This document shows positions 31,902-40,092 of a DNA stretch of 64,000 nucleotides, piece after piece; within the stretch, counting starts at the first letter, position 1, and every line of letters begins with the position of its first letter. The stretch lies in assembly GCF_003585765.1 (NCBI RefSeq), contig NZ_CP021235.1, forward strand, positions 558,001 through 622,000. The letters are read 5' to 3'. The notes under the pieces were generated by a model. That model was not told the DNA's origin, made no database searches, and saw nothing but the letters and a program-made list of their open reading frames with translations. Source of the stretch: Pontibacter actiniarum (GTDB lineage: Bacteria > Bacteroidota > Bacteroidia > Cytophagales > Hymenobacteraceae). Position numbers and translations under genes: made by a program.

Positions 31902-33431
31902 ATGGATAATCTCCAGGACGATAATATTACCCTTTCTCCCGCGGCACCAGTGGCAGTAGAAGCTGCCAACCCTTTGTTCCCTGTTTTCCTGAAGCTGGAG
32001 GAACTGCATACGCTGGTAGTTGGCGGTGGGGCAGTGGGTTTGGAAAAACTCTCAGCTATACTTGCCAACAGCCCTAAGGCGCAGGTACGATTGGTTGCGC
32101 CAGAGATTCATGTTGATATTTGGGCCTTGGTGGCAAAGCACCCGCAGGTAGAGCTGGTGGTGCGCGAGTTTCAGGAAAATGACTTGGCAGATAAGGACAT
32201 TGTGCTGATTGCCACAGATGATCATGTGCTGAACAAGGCCATTCGTGATCTGGCAAAGTCAAGGAAAATCTTGACGAATGTGGCTGATACGCCGCAGCAG
32301 TGCGATTTCTACCTCGGCTCCGTGGTGCAAAAGGGGAGCCTGAAGTTCGGCATCTCTACTAACGGTAAATCTCCGACAGTGGCCAAAAGAGTAAAAGAGG
32401 TGCTGCATGAGGCTTTCCCGGAGGAAATAGACCAAGTACTCGGTAAAATGGGTAAGATCAGGGCGCAACTTAACGGTGACTTTGCGGAAAAGGTAAAGCA
32501 ACTAAATACACTCACAGAGGGGCTGGTAAGGCCGGTGCCAAAGAAAAAGGCTAGGTTCAGCCTGACTTCTGTGCTGGTAACGCTTTTCGCAGCCATTGCC
32601 CTGATGATAACAGGGCACCTGCTTTTTACTTACATTCCGCTGCAAAGCATTGGTAATGCAGCCATGGATGTAGCAGGGCAGATAGACTCAGACATACTTG
32701 TGTTTATACTGGCCGGTTTTGTAGCGCAGCTTATAGATGGCGCACTAGGTATGGCTTATGGCGTAAGTGCCACTACTTTCCTGCTGAGTTTTGGCGTGAG
32801 CCCGGTGGCGGCAAGTGCCAGCGTACATGCCTCCGAGATTTTTACTTCGGGCGTGTCTGGCTGGATGCACCTGAAGTTTGGGAATGTAAACAGTAAGCTC
32901 TTCAAAAACATCGTTTTACCGGGTGTGCTGGGCGCTATACTTGGTGCTTACCTGCTGTTCAGTTTTGAAGAGTACCTGTTTATTATCAAGCCAATTGTGG
33001 CACTTTATACTTTAGTGCTAGGTATCCTGATTCTGAGAAAGGTGCTGCGCAAAAAGGTAAAGAAACAGCCTGTAAAGCGCTTAGGATTCTTGGCTACAGC
33101 AGGTGGCTTCCTGGATGCCATTGGCGGTGGTGGCTGGGGACCGATTGTGTCGTCTACGCTTATTGCCAAAGGCCGAAACCCGATGTATACTATTGGCTCT
33201 GTTAACTTAGCGGAGTTCTTTGTGTCTATTGCCAGCTCGGCCACTTTTGTAGCATTTGCAGGCATTTCGCACTGGCAGGTTATACTTGGCCTTATACTGG
33301 GGGGCTCTATTTCTGCTCCTATTGGGGCGAGGCTTGCGCGTAAACTTCCGGTTAAAACCATGATGATCATTGTAGGTATTGTGGTGATAATCGTCAGTTT
33401 AAGACTGATCGTGATGGCGCTACCGTTTTAA
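31902..33431 (+). CDS. Fusion of siroheme synthase (CysG N-terminal type) and TauE/SafE permease
   Basis: A 509-residue two-part protein. Residues 20-220 are a precorrin-2 dehydrogenase/ferrochelatase: NAD loop VVGGGAVGLEKL, LIATDDHVLNKAI, VADTPQQCDFYLGSVVQKG and GISTNGKSPTVAKRVKEVL. From residue 226 a first helix leads into a TauE/SafE (TSUP) permease of about eight helices, with AQLIDGALGMAYGVSATTFLLSFG and GGFLDAIGGGGWGPIVSS. The permease probably moves sulfite, sulfate or another sulfur anion. The fusion joins cofactor synthesis and sulfur transport in one chain. The frame is continuous, so it is not an assembly artefact. Confidence 0.92.
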   Translation: MDNLQDDNITLSPAAPVAVEAANPLFPVFLKLEELHTLVVGGGAVGLEKLSAILANSPKAQVRLVAPEIHVDIWALVAKHPQVELVVREFQENDLADKDIVLIATDDHVLNKAIRDLAKSRKILTNVADTPQQCDFYLGSVVQKGSLKFGISTNGKSPTVAKRVKEVLHEAFPEEIDQVLGKMGKIRAQLNGDFAEKVKQLNTLTEGLVRPVPKKKARFSLTSVLVTLFAAIALMITGHLLFTYIPLQSIGNAAMDVAGQIDSDILVFILAGFVAQLIDGALGMAYGVSATTFLLSFGVSPVAASASVHASEIFTSGVSGWMHLKFGNVNSKLFKNIVLPGVLGAILGAYLLFSFEEYLFIIKPIVALYTLVLGILILRKVLRKKVKKQPVKRLGFLATAGGFLDAIGGGGWGPIVSSTLIAKGRNPMYTIGSVNLAEFFVSIASSATFVAFAGISHWQVILGLILGGSISAPIGARLARKLPVKTMMIIVGIVVIIVSLRLIVMALPF

Positions 33432-33542
33432 TTTTGAATTAGAAATTAAAAATTAGAAATGAGCAGAATCAAGAAGTATAAAAACGGGAGACTGAAAGTC
33501 TTGTGTCTTGCTACTTGATACTTGTGTCTAAATTATAAAACT

Positions 33543-34706
33543 ATGGAAAAAGAAACCGGAGCGATTCGCCTCCAGGCGGAGCGGTCCCACTACCGAGAGC
33601 ACTCTGTACCTTTATACTTAACTTCCAGCTTTGTTTTTGAGGATGCGGAGCAGGCCCGTGCAGTGTTTGCGGAGGAAGAGCAGGGGCAGGTGTACTCGCG
33701 CTACGCCAACCCTAATGTAGACGAACTGCTCCAGAAAATGTGCTACCTCGAGAAAGCAGAAGATGGCTTTGCCTTTGCCTCAGGCATGGGGGCTATTTTC
33801 GGCAGCTTAGGTGCGCTCTTGCAGTCCGGTGACCACGTGCTTGCCTGTCGCTCATTATTTGGGTCTACGCATCAACTGCTGACCAACATCTTTCCGAAGT
33901 GGGGGATATCGTATAGCTACGCCGATGCCAGCAAGCCAGAAGAGTGGGAGAACCTGATCACGCCTGCCACCAAGCTTATACTTATCGAAACGCCTTCTAA
34001 CCCGGGGCTTGAGCTAATTGATATGGAGTGGCTGGGCGAGCTGAAGCGCAAGCGTAACCTGTTGCTTATAGTAGATAATTGCTTTGCCACACCTGTGCTG
34101 CAAAACCCCACAGATTTTGGCGCTGACCTGGTGCTGCACTCTGCCACGAAGTATATTGATGGACAAGGGCGTGTGCTTGGAGGAATAGCAGTAGGTACAA
34201 AAGAGCTGATTGCGCAGATCCGATACTTTGCCCGCCATACTGGCCCGGCTATGTCGCCGTTCAATGCCTGGGTGCTGTCTAAAAGCCTTGAAACGCTGCA
34301 ACTCCGGGTAGAGAAGCATTGTGAAAATGCCCTAAAACTGGCAGAAGCTTTAGAAGGCAACCCAGCGCTGGAAAAGGTGAATTATCCGTTTCTGCCATCT
34401 TTCCCGCAGTATGAGCTGGCCAAAAAACAAATGCGCCAGGGTGGGGGAATTGTAACCTTAGAAGTGAAAGGAGGCTACGATGCTGCCAAGCGTTTTATTG
34501 ATAACCTGAAGATGGCCAGTATAAGCGCTAACCTCGGAGACACCAGAACGATTGTGACACACCCAGCCTCAACCACACACTCCAAACTGAAAGAAGAAGA
34601 ACGTGCAGCCACAGGTATCACCCCTGGCTTGGTACGTGTATCTGTTGGCCTGGAAAGTATAGAGGATATTATCGAAGACGTTACACAAGCATTGGAAGCA
34701 GTTTAG
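33543..34706 (+). CDS. metZ: Cys/Met metabolism PLP enzyme, O-succinylhomoserine sulfhydrylase-like
   Basis: A 387-residue trans-sulfuration-family enzyme. The ATG at 33543 is favoured over an upstream frame start because it directly precedes the conserved N terminus (IRLQAERSHYREHSVPLYLTSSF). PLP lysine lies in HSATKYIDGQGRVLGG, the wording found in MetZ-type sulfhydrylases, and LGDTRTIVTHPASTTHSKL is the C-terminal substrate loop. It would place the sulfide from sulfite reductase on an activated homoserine to give homocysteine. Cystathionine gamma-synthase is the main alternative. Confidence 0.85.
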   Translation: MEKETGAIRLQAERSHYREHSVPLYLTSSFVFEDAEQARAVFAEEEQGQVYSRYANPNVDELLQKMCYLEKAEDGFAFASGMGAIFGSLGALLQSGDHVLACRSLFGSTHQLLTNIFPKWGISYSYADASKPEEWENLITPATKLILIETPSNPGLELIDMEWLGELKRKRNLLLIVDNCFATPVLQNPTDFGADLVLHSATKYIDGQGRVLGGIAVGTKELIAQIRYFARHTGPAMSPFNAWVLSKSLETLQLRVEKHCENALKLAEALEGNPALEKVNYPFLPSFPQYELAKKQMRQGGGIVTLEVKGGYDAAKRFIDNLKMASISANLGDTRTIVTHPASTTHSKLKEEERAATGITPGLVRVSVGLESIEDIIEDVTQALEAV

Positions 34707-34853
34707 AAACCCTACTGCAAGATTTCATCTTGTGGTTATTATAAATAAAGCTTTCAGCTTTCGTAACGAGGCTTTTGCTTTAGCAGATATAAGTATAAAC
34801 TTACATTTACAATAATGGCTGCTGTAGTTTGCAGCCATACTAGCACATAAAAC

Positions 34854-35270
34854 ATGGAAGTTAATTTAACGCGAGTAGATCAAGATTTTCACTTTGCTGC
34901 AACAGGTGCATCTGGGGTAGAAATAAACATAGATGGTTCACCGGAAATTGGTGGTCACAATGCAGGTGCCCGTCCTATGGAGCTGCTTTTAATGGGCCTT
35001 GGCGGTTGCAGCGCCATCGACATCATCCAGATTCTGAAGAAGAAGCGCCAGCAGATAGATTCCTTTAAAATCAACGTAAAGGCGGAGCGTACTCCAGGTG
35101 AGGTGCCTTCGCTTTTCAAAGAGATCCACATACATTTCATACTTGGCGGACCATTGGAAGAAGCTAAAGTACAGCAGGCTATTCAACTATCAATGGACAA
35201 GTATTGCTCGGTGGCAGCCATACTTTACAAAACAGCTACTATCAACTACAGCTTTGAGCTGGTAAAGTAG
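34854..35270 (+). CDS. OsmC-family protein
   Basis: A 138-residue protein of the OsmC/YhfA fold. The two conserved cysteines are in GLGGCSAIDI (about residue 53) and DKYCSVAAIL (about residue 119). OsmC proteins are thiol-dependent peroxidases or act on thiol compounds, which fits a place at the end of a sulfur operon. The 147-base gap after metZ holds no evident terminator. Confidence 0.85.
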   Translation: MEVNLTRVDQDFHFAATGASGVEINIDGSPEIGGHNAGARPMELLLMGLGGCSAIDIIQILKKKRQQIDSFKINVKAERTPGEVPSLFKEIHIHFILGGPLEEAKVQQAIQLSMDKYCSVAAILYKTATINYSFELVK

Positions 35271-35548
35271 TTTGTCTGAATCAGGATTTGCAGGATGAAT
35301 AGATGGACAGGATTCGGTAATGTACGTGTGGCATGGCATTGTGCCATTTGTGTATGCTTTCGCCAGTTAGAAGCTAGCTAAATTCATAGCCAAGTATGCC
35401 GCAAGTTTAGCGGTAGCGCAACTTGTGGCTTGGTGTGAGGCCAGTTTGTAACTGGCGTTACTCAAGCTTTAATTTCGCCAGTTACAAACTGGCTGCCAGA
35501 CGTAACCACTAGTTACCGCTTCGCTCAAACTAGCGGCATCTCATAAAA
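35271..35548. repeat. Gap with palindromic REP-like repeats
   Basis: Contains GCCGCAAGTT and AACTTGTGGC as a hairpin (about 35400-35432), then GCCAGTTTGTAACTGGCG, then its counterpart CGCCAGTTACAAACTGGC (about 35443-35495). The wording resembles the REPIN-like copies near 24.7 kb and 60.4 kb. No gene seen. Confidence 0.65.
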
Positions 35549-35589
35549 CATAAAAGCCGCTGCAAGTATAAACTGCAGCGGCTTTTATG
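35549..35589. terminator. Bidirectional terminator between the two sulfur operons
   Basis: A perfect 16-bp stem (CATAAAAGCCGCTGCA with its complement) and a 9-base loop, AGTATAAAC, which itself holds the AAGTATA heptamer together with the last stem base. It separates the convergent osmC and cysN genes. Confidence 0.88.
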
Positions 35590-35607
35590 CTTAAAATTAC
35601 TTTCTAC

Positions 35608-36864
35608 CTAGAACTCTATCTCAGAAACCATACCGGCACCTACAGTGGCAAACGAAGTTTCGTCAACCAATATAAAACCACCGTTTGAACGGTTATCCTC
35701 ATATTTATCGAGCAGGAGCGGAGAGGCTGTTTTAATCTGCACACGGCAAATATCATTCAGCTGTATCTGGTCTACATCCTCCAGGTGGTCCAGGGTGTTG
35801 ATGTCAATTTTGTAGTCGATGTTGCGTACCACGCAGCGGGTTTCGGTGGAGTTGTGGCGGAGCAACAGTTTAGCACCTGGTTTCAGGGCTTTGTTGTGCA
35901 TCCAGCATACGGTGGCCTCAAACTCCTGCGCTACCTCCAGGTTTTCAGCTGCTTTAACTATGATGTCACCACGGCTAATATCTACTTCATCCTCAAGCTG
36001 AAGAACAACAGACATAGGGGCAAACGCCTCTTCCAGCACTTTGCCACCTAACTCTACAGACTTAACGGTAGTTGTCTGGCCTGAAGGCTGCACCGTTACT
36101 TTATCGCCAGCCTTATAAGTACCGCTTATCACTTTACCAGCATAGCCACGGTAGTCGTGATGCTCTGCCGTGAGTGGGCGAATAACGTATTGTACCGGGA
36201 AACGGGAGTCATCTAAGTTGAAATCCTGTGAAACTGGCACCTGCTCCAGGTGCTCCAGCAGACTTGGCCCCTGATACCACGGCATAGTCAGCTCAGAACC
36301 CTCTACAATGTTATCGCCTTTCAGGGCGCTAACAGGTATAAAGGTGATGTCTTTGGCGTTCAGCTTCTTGGCAAACTGCTTATAATCAGCTATAATCTGA
36401 TTATACACCTGCTCGTCATAACCTACCAAGTCCATCTTATTGATGCAGATAACCAAATGCGGAATACCTAGCAGGGAAGAGATAATAGAATGGCGACGCG
36501 TCTGCTCCTGTACTCCTTTGCGGGCATCTACAAGTATGATAGACAAGTTTGAGTTGGATGCACCTGTAACCATGTTGCGGGTATACTGAATGTGACCCGG
36601 CGCATCGGCAATGATAAACTTACGCTTTTCGGTAGAGAAGTACTTATAAGCTACATCAATGGTGATGCCCTGCTCGCGCTCTGCCTTCAGACCATCCGTT
36701 AACAAGGAAAGGTCAACCTGCCCGTCTTCGTTCAGGCGGCCAGAGCTTTCGATGGCTTCCAGTTGGTCGGCAAAAATCTGTTTTGTATCGTACAGCAGGC
36801 GACCTATCAGGGTGCTCTTTCCATCGTCTACGCTGCCTGCGGTAATAAATCTTAGTATATCCAT
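35608..36864 (-). CDS. cysN: Sulfate adenylyltransferase GTPase subunit
   Basis: A 418-residue elongation-factor-like GTPase that drives APS formation with CysD. G motifs are seen: AGSVDDGKST (G1), DAPGHIQYTRNM (G3) and CINKMD (G4). Two beta-barrel domains follow. The ATG at 36862-36864 is the one directly before ILRFITAGSVDDGKST, and the longer frame is not needed. There is no fused CysC kinase, which agrees with the APS-type reductase encoded by cysH. Start and cysD stop are 1 base apart. Confidence 0.96.
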   Translation of the reverse strand: MDILRFITAGSVDDGKSTLIGRLLYDTKQIFADQLEAIESSGRLNEDGQVDLSLLTDGLKAEREQGITIDVAYKYFSTEKRKFIIADAPGHIQYTRNMVTGASNSNLSIILVDARKGVQEQTRRHSIISSLLGIPHLVICINKMDLVGYDEQVYNQIIADYKQFAKKLNAKDITFIPVSALKGDNIVEGSELTMPWYQGPSLLEHLEQVPVSQDFNLDDSRFPVQYVIRPLTAEHHDYRGYAGKVISGTYKAGDKVTVQPSGQTTTVKSVELGGKVLEEAFAPMSVVLQLEDEVDISRGDIIVKAAENLEVAQEFEATVCWMHNKALKPGAKLLLRHNSTETRCVVRNIDYKIDINTLDHLEDVDQIQLNDICRVQIKTASPLLLDKYEDNRSNGGFILVDETSFATVGAGMVSEIEF

Positions 36865-36865
36865 C

Positions 36866-37774
36866 TTAAAAGTATCCTCCTTTTTTGCGGTCTTCCATTG
36901 CTGTTTCAGACAGCTTATCATCGATACGGGTCGCGCCACGCTCACTTATTTTAGACTCCAGAATCTCCGCGATTACGCCGTCTATATCATGTGCGATTGA
37001 CTCTACAGCAGCTGTACAGGTCATATCGCCCACCGTGCGGAAACGTACCTGCTTTCTCACTACCACATCGTCCGGCTCCTGATAAATAAAGTCAGACCAT
37101 GCCATCAGCTTCCCATCACGCACCAGACACTCGCGCTCGTGAGTATAGTAGATGTTCGGCAGCTCAATACCTTCACGTTTGATGTAGTTCCACACGTCTA
37201 GCTCCGTCCAGTTTGAGATCGGGAACACGCGTACGTTTTCACCTTTTGTGATGCGGCCGTTGTAGATGTTCCAAAGCTCCGGGCGCTGACGTTTCGGGTC
37301 CCACTGGCCAAACTCGTCACGAACAGAGAAGATACGCTCTTTGGCGCGGGCTTTTTCTTCGTCGCGGCGGGCACCACCAATGCAGGCATCAAAGCCAAAC
37401 TCTTCGATAGTTTCTAATAGGGTATGTGTTTGCAGCGCATTGCGGCTGGCGTAGCGACCTTTAGGTTCCGATAAACTCTTGCGTTTGATGGTGTCTTCCA
37501 CGTTGCGCACGATCAGCTTTTCGCCCAGGCGCTCTGCTAATTCATCGCGGTAGCGAATAGCCTCTGGGAAGTTATGGCCGGTATCGATGTGCACCAGCGG
37601 GAACGGGAATTTACCCGGTCTAAAGGCTTTCTCAGCCAGGCGTACCAGTGTGATAGAATCTTTGCCGCCCGAAAAGAGCAGGGCTGGCTTTTCAAACTGC
37701 CCCGCTACCTCGCGCATAATGTGGATAGCTTCTGCCTCCAACTGGTCGAGGTAATCCAGATATCTCTTTGTCAT
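36866..37774 (-). CDS. cysD: Sulfate adenylyltransferase small subunit
   Basis: A 302-residue PAPS-reductase-fold protein that catalyses the adenylyl transfer from ATP to sulfate. The PP-loop is ALLFSGGKDSITLVRLA, followed by PLVHIDTGHNFPEAI, CIGGARRDEEKARAKERIFS and the C-terminal RYRTVG-like VRFRTVGDMTCT. Complete and normal in length. Translationally coupled to cysN. Confidence 0.97.
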   Translation of the reverse strand: MTKRYLDYLDQLEAEAIHIMREVAGQFEKPALLFSGGKDSITLVRLAEKAFRPGKFPFPLVHIDTGHNFPEAIRYRDELAERLGEKLIVRNVEDTIKRKSLSEPKGRYASRNALQTHTLLETIEEFGFDACIGGARRDEEKARAKERIFSVRDEFGQWDPKRQRPELWNIYNGRITKGENVRVFPISNWTELDVWNYIKREGIELPNIYYTHERECLVRDGKLMAWSDFIYQEPDDVVVRKQVRFRTVGDMTCTAAVESIAHDIDGVIAEILESKISERGATRIDDKLSETAMEDRKKGGYF

Positions 37775-37790
37775 AATTTGTATTTAATTC

Positions 37791-37869
37791 TGAATTATGA
37801 ATGCTGAATTATGAATTGGAGCAAGAAGCCTATGCCTTTTATCCATTCACAAAACACATTCATAATTCA
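37791..37869. repeat. Inverted word repeat in the cysH-cysD gap
   Basis: TGAATTATGAAT occurs twice in direct order (37791-37802 and 37805-37816). Its exact reverse complement lies at 37858-37869. It is another intercistronic inverted word repeat, here in a 116-base gap inside the cysHDN operon. Confidence 0.75.
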
Positions 37870-37890
37870 TGATTTCTAATTTATAATTAG

Positions 37891-38610
37891 CTATCGTGCG
37901 TGCAAGCCGCATTCTTTTTTGGAGTTGTCTTCCCACCACCAGCGGCCGGCTCTAAAGTCTTCACCTTCAGCGATGGCACGGGTACAAGGGGCGCAGCCTA
38001 TGCTTACAAAGCCTTTGTCGTGCAGCGGGTTGTATGGGATGTTTAGCGTTTTTACAGCAGCCTTTACATCCTCCAGCGACCAGTCCAGCAATGGGTTATA
38101 CTTAATCAGTTGGTGGCCTTCGTCCCATTCCAGCAGCTGCAGGTCCTGGCGTGCACCTGATTGATCGGCACGAATACCCGTCACCCAGATGTTCACTCCT
38201 TGCAGGGCGCGGTTCAGTGGCTCCACCTTACGGATGTAGCAGCACTGTTTTCTGTCGTCGATGGAGTTGTAGAAGCTCATAGGGCCTTTTTCGTTTACCA
38301 ACTGCTCTACCGCCTCATGCTTCGGGAAGTATACTTCTATCTTTTTGCCGTAGTGGTTGTTGGTTTTGTGCAGCAGGGTATAGCTCTCGTTAAAGAGGCG
38401 ACCTGTATCCAGCGTGAACACACGTATCGGCAGGTTATTCTCGAAAATGAAATGCGTAATGACTTGGTCTTCTATACCAAGGCTGGAGGAAAAGGCAATA
38501 TTGCCATTGAATTCCTGTGCCAGACGCTGCAATCCCTCCTCAGCCGAAAGTCCGGTAAGGGAGGCGCGCAGGCTGTCCAGCTTCGCCAGCAATTCTTGTG
38601 ATAAATCCAT
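37891..38610 (-). CDS. cysH: Assimilatory APS reductase (phosphoadenylylsulfate-reductase family)
   Basis: A 239-residue reductase. It has the PP-like segment AFSSSLGIEDQV, VFTLDTGRLFNESY and the C-terminal ECGLH with catalytic Cys234. The pairs Cys123-Cys124 and Cys206-x-x-Cys209 are the 4Fe-4S ligands that mark APS reductases. The absence of cysC agrees with use of APS rather than PAPS. The ATG at 38608-38610 is chosen; the frame upstream to 38703 overlaps the leader region. First structural gene of cysH-cysD-cysN, with a 5' leader of over 400 bases. Confidence 0.95.
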   Translation of the reverse strand: MDLSQELLAKLDSLRASLTGLSAEEGLQRLAQEFNGNIAFSSSLGIEDQVITHFIFENNLPIRVFTLDTGRLFNESYTLLHKTNNHYGKKIEVYFPKHEAVEQLVNEKGPMSFYNSIDDRKQCCYIRKVEPLNRALQGVNIWVTGIRADQSGARQDLQLLEWDEGHQLIKYNPLLDWSLEDVKAAVKTLNIPYNPLHDKGFVSIGCAPCTRAIAEGEDFRAGRWWWEDNSKKECGLHAR

Positions 38611-38787
38611 GGGATATACTTTAATCTCTTGAAAACTAAATTGGTAACTGACGTCCCATTCATGGCTATAACTATGCCAATCCACCACAGGAGGAGCAGG
38701 CACCGGTATTTCTGCTGTGCTCTAAGAGTGGCAGCAGGCTCCTGCGGGAGCTTTTTTAAAACCGTAATGGGACTGGTGAGAGGAGCT
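38611..38787 (-). promoter_or_regulatory. Leader segment between the Cys leader ORF and cysH
   Basis: About 177 bases with no second Cys-run ORF. They include a GCTCC-CGCA-GGAGC hairpin near 38736-38753 flanked by an A run on the minus strand. This is where attenuation or antitermination structures should form. I could not derive the alternative folds by eye. Confidence 0.4.
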
Positions 38788-38922
38788 TTAGCAGCTGGAA
38801 CAACAACAGCAACAACAGATCTGCTTTGCGCGCGCAGTTGTTGGGGCAGAGGCAGCAAGGGCTGTGGCGTAGCCATAACCTGCTGGGGTAAGTGTTGCTG
38901 ATGTAAGGTTGTAGGTTTGCAT
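38788..38922 (-). CDS. Poly-cysteine leader peptide ORF (cysHDN operon)
   Basis: A 44-codon ORF whose ATG (38920-38922) lies 9 nt after the P1 helix of the SAM riboswitch, the same distance as in the sulfite reductase leader. The N-terminal part is Ala/Thr/Ser-rich, and the C terminus reads QICCCCCCSSC with six successive Cys codons (36-41). It shares no long sequence identity with the other leader beyond composition and the Cys run, so selection is on the cysteine codons. It most likely senses charged tRNA-Cys. Confidence 0.82.
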   Translation of the reverse strand: MQTYNLTSATLTPAGYGYATALAASAPTTARAKQICCCCCCSSC

Positions 38923-38931
38923 TGCTTTATC

Positions 38932-39035
38932 AATTTATATGCCCCGGCCCGGCCGGGATAGGATTTGGCACCTTACCGTACCGGAGGTTGCCAGAGGGTC
39001 GCGGAGCCTAGTCTCTCGCCTCTTCTTTATAAATT
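38932..39035 (-). ncRNA. SAM-I (S-box) riboswitch upstream of cysHDN
   Basis: On the minus strand P1 is AATTTATA (39035-39028) with TATAAATT (38939-38932). The core GAAGAGGCGAGAGA, GGCTCCGCGACCCTCTGGC and AAGGTGCCAAATCCT is nearly identical to the aptamer before sulfite reductase, while P4 differs (CCCGGCCGGGCCGGGG). A TAATTTTG promoter box lies 36 bases upstream. Confidence 0.88.
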
Positions 39036-39070
39036 TATTACAGACGTTACGTCCATTGGTGATACTCCTA

Positions 39071-39078
39071 CAAAATTA
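39071..39078 (-). promoter_or_regulatory. Promoter -7 box of the cysHDN operon
   Basis: TAATTTTG on the minus strand fits TAnnTTTG. At 19-base spacing the -33 trinucleotide is TTA in place of TTG. The start of transcription would be near 39064. Confidence 0.6.
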
Positions 39079-39243
39079 CGGCTTTTTCTGAGATGTGTAA
39101 CCCTTTGTGTAAAATATTGTGAAACAGCGGTGAAGATAAGGGCCACAGGGCAGAAATAACAGGTGCCTGGGTCAGCGGAAGTGGCGTGGTAAAAGCTGTA
39201 TGAGGGCTGTATTTGCTGCGTTACACTCCCGGGCCGCAGGCGG

Positions 39244-39963
39244 TCAGGCCGCCAGCTGGGTTACATACTTTACGAGCGAGCGCTTGGCGATGGGCAACAG
39301 CGACTGCTCCACCGGAATCGGCAGCTTGGCCACAGCCAAAAACGTAGCCGGGTTGGGCAGCTCCTGGCGCTCTCTTATCAGTTGCACTTTGAGGTGCTCG
39401 TGTGTCTGGGCCAGGCTGCGCCGCACTGTTTGCAGGTGCCGCGTGTTAATGCCCCGGTACTTTTCGTAGGTATTCTCAAACACCGTGATGTGGTAGGCAT
39501 ACACCTGCGTTTCCTTGCCGGGGTAAGTGTCCAGAAAGAGGTAGCCCTCGTTGTGGTACATGGGGGTAATACCGACCGGGCTGATCTCCAGGTGGCGCTC
39601 CACAAACTCATAGAGTTCTTTGCCTTCCCCCAGCGCCTGGCTGAACAGCGGCGTGGCGTATTGTATGATTTCCTCTATCTGCTCCATCGTTTCGTCGTCC
39701 TGCACGATTTTCTCATACACCAGCTCCAGCTTTTCAAAGTCGGCACGGCTGATGCGCTGCGGAAACGACTCGTACACCAGGCGCTTGTGCTCCTTTACCT
39801 GTTGCAGGTTGCGGTAGTGCATGATCAGGTCCGAGAAAATAGGGTAGAGGCGCTGCTTGCCAAACTCTGATTTGGCTGCCTGCAGGTAAGCCAGCAGCAG
39901 GTACTTTTTATACTCAAAATCCAGAAGCCCTTCGGTGAGCCAGTTGACAGGTAGGGTGTTCAT
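39244..39963 (-). CDS. Conserved protein of unknown function
   Basis: A 239-residue soluble protein that I do not recognise by family. The first half is helical (LLDFEYKKYLLLAYLQAAKSEFGKQRLYPIFSDLIMHYRNL). The second half looks alpha/beta (HNEGYLFLDTYPGKETQVYAYHITVFE). No signal peptide. Codon structure and the clear ATG support a real gene. It stands alone with about 130 bases to the next gene on the same strand. Confidence 0.75.
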   Translation of the reverse strand: MNTLPVNWLTEGLLDFEYKKYLLLAYLQAAKSEFGKQRLYPIFSDLIMHYRNLQQVKEHKRLVYESFPQRISRADFEKLELVYEKIVQDDETMEQIEEIIQYATPLFSQALGEGKELYEFVERHLEISPVGITPMYHNEGYLFLDTYPGKETQVYAYHITVFENTYEKYRGINTRHLQTVRRSLAQTHEHLKVQLIRERQELPNPATFLAVAKLPIPVEQSLLPIAKRSLVKYVTQLAA

Positions 39964-40092
39964 AGGCCATCAACTTAAGTAGTTTGTACTTGTGCTATTA
40001 AACGGAAAAGGGGCAGGAGAAGGTTGGGCAGCGGTAAACGATTGGAGCGGCAGCGCCTGCGGTGGGAGCAAAGCACCGGTAGCCCGGCCGGC

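Noticed and set aside
38629..38901. 90-codon plus-strand ORF with several cysteines
   Set aside because: It is antisense to the leader ORF region with scattered Cys. The Cys run and riboswitch lie on the minus strand.
38472..38933. 153-codon minus-strand ORF over the cysH leader
   Set aside because: It reads the TGT run as valine, overlaps cysH by 139 bases and has no family features. The frame ending in the Cys run is better placed after the riboswitch.
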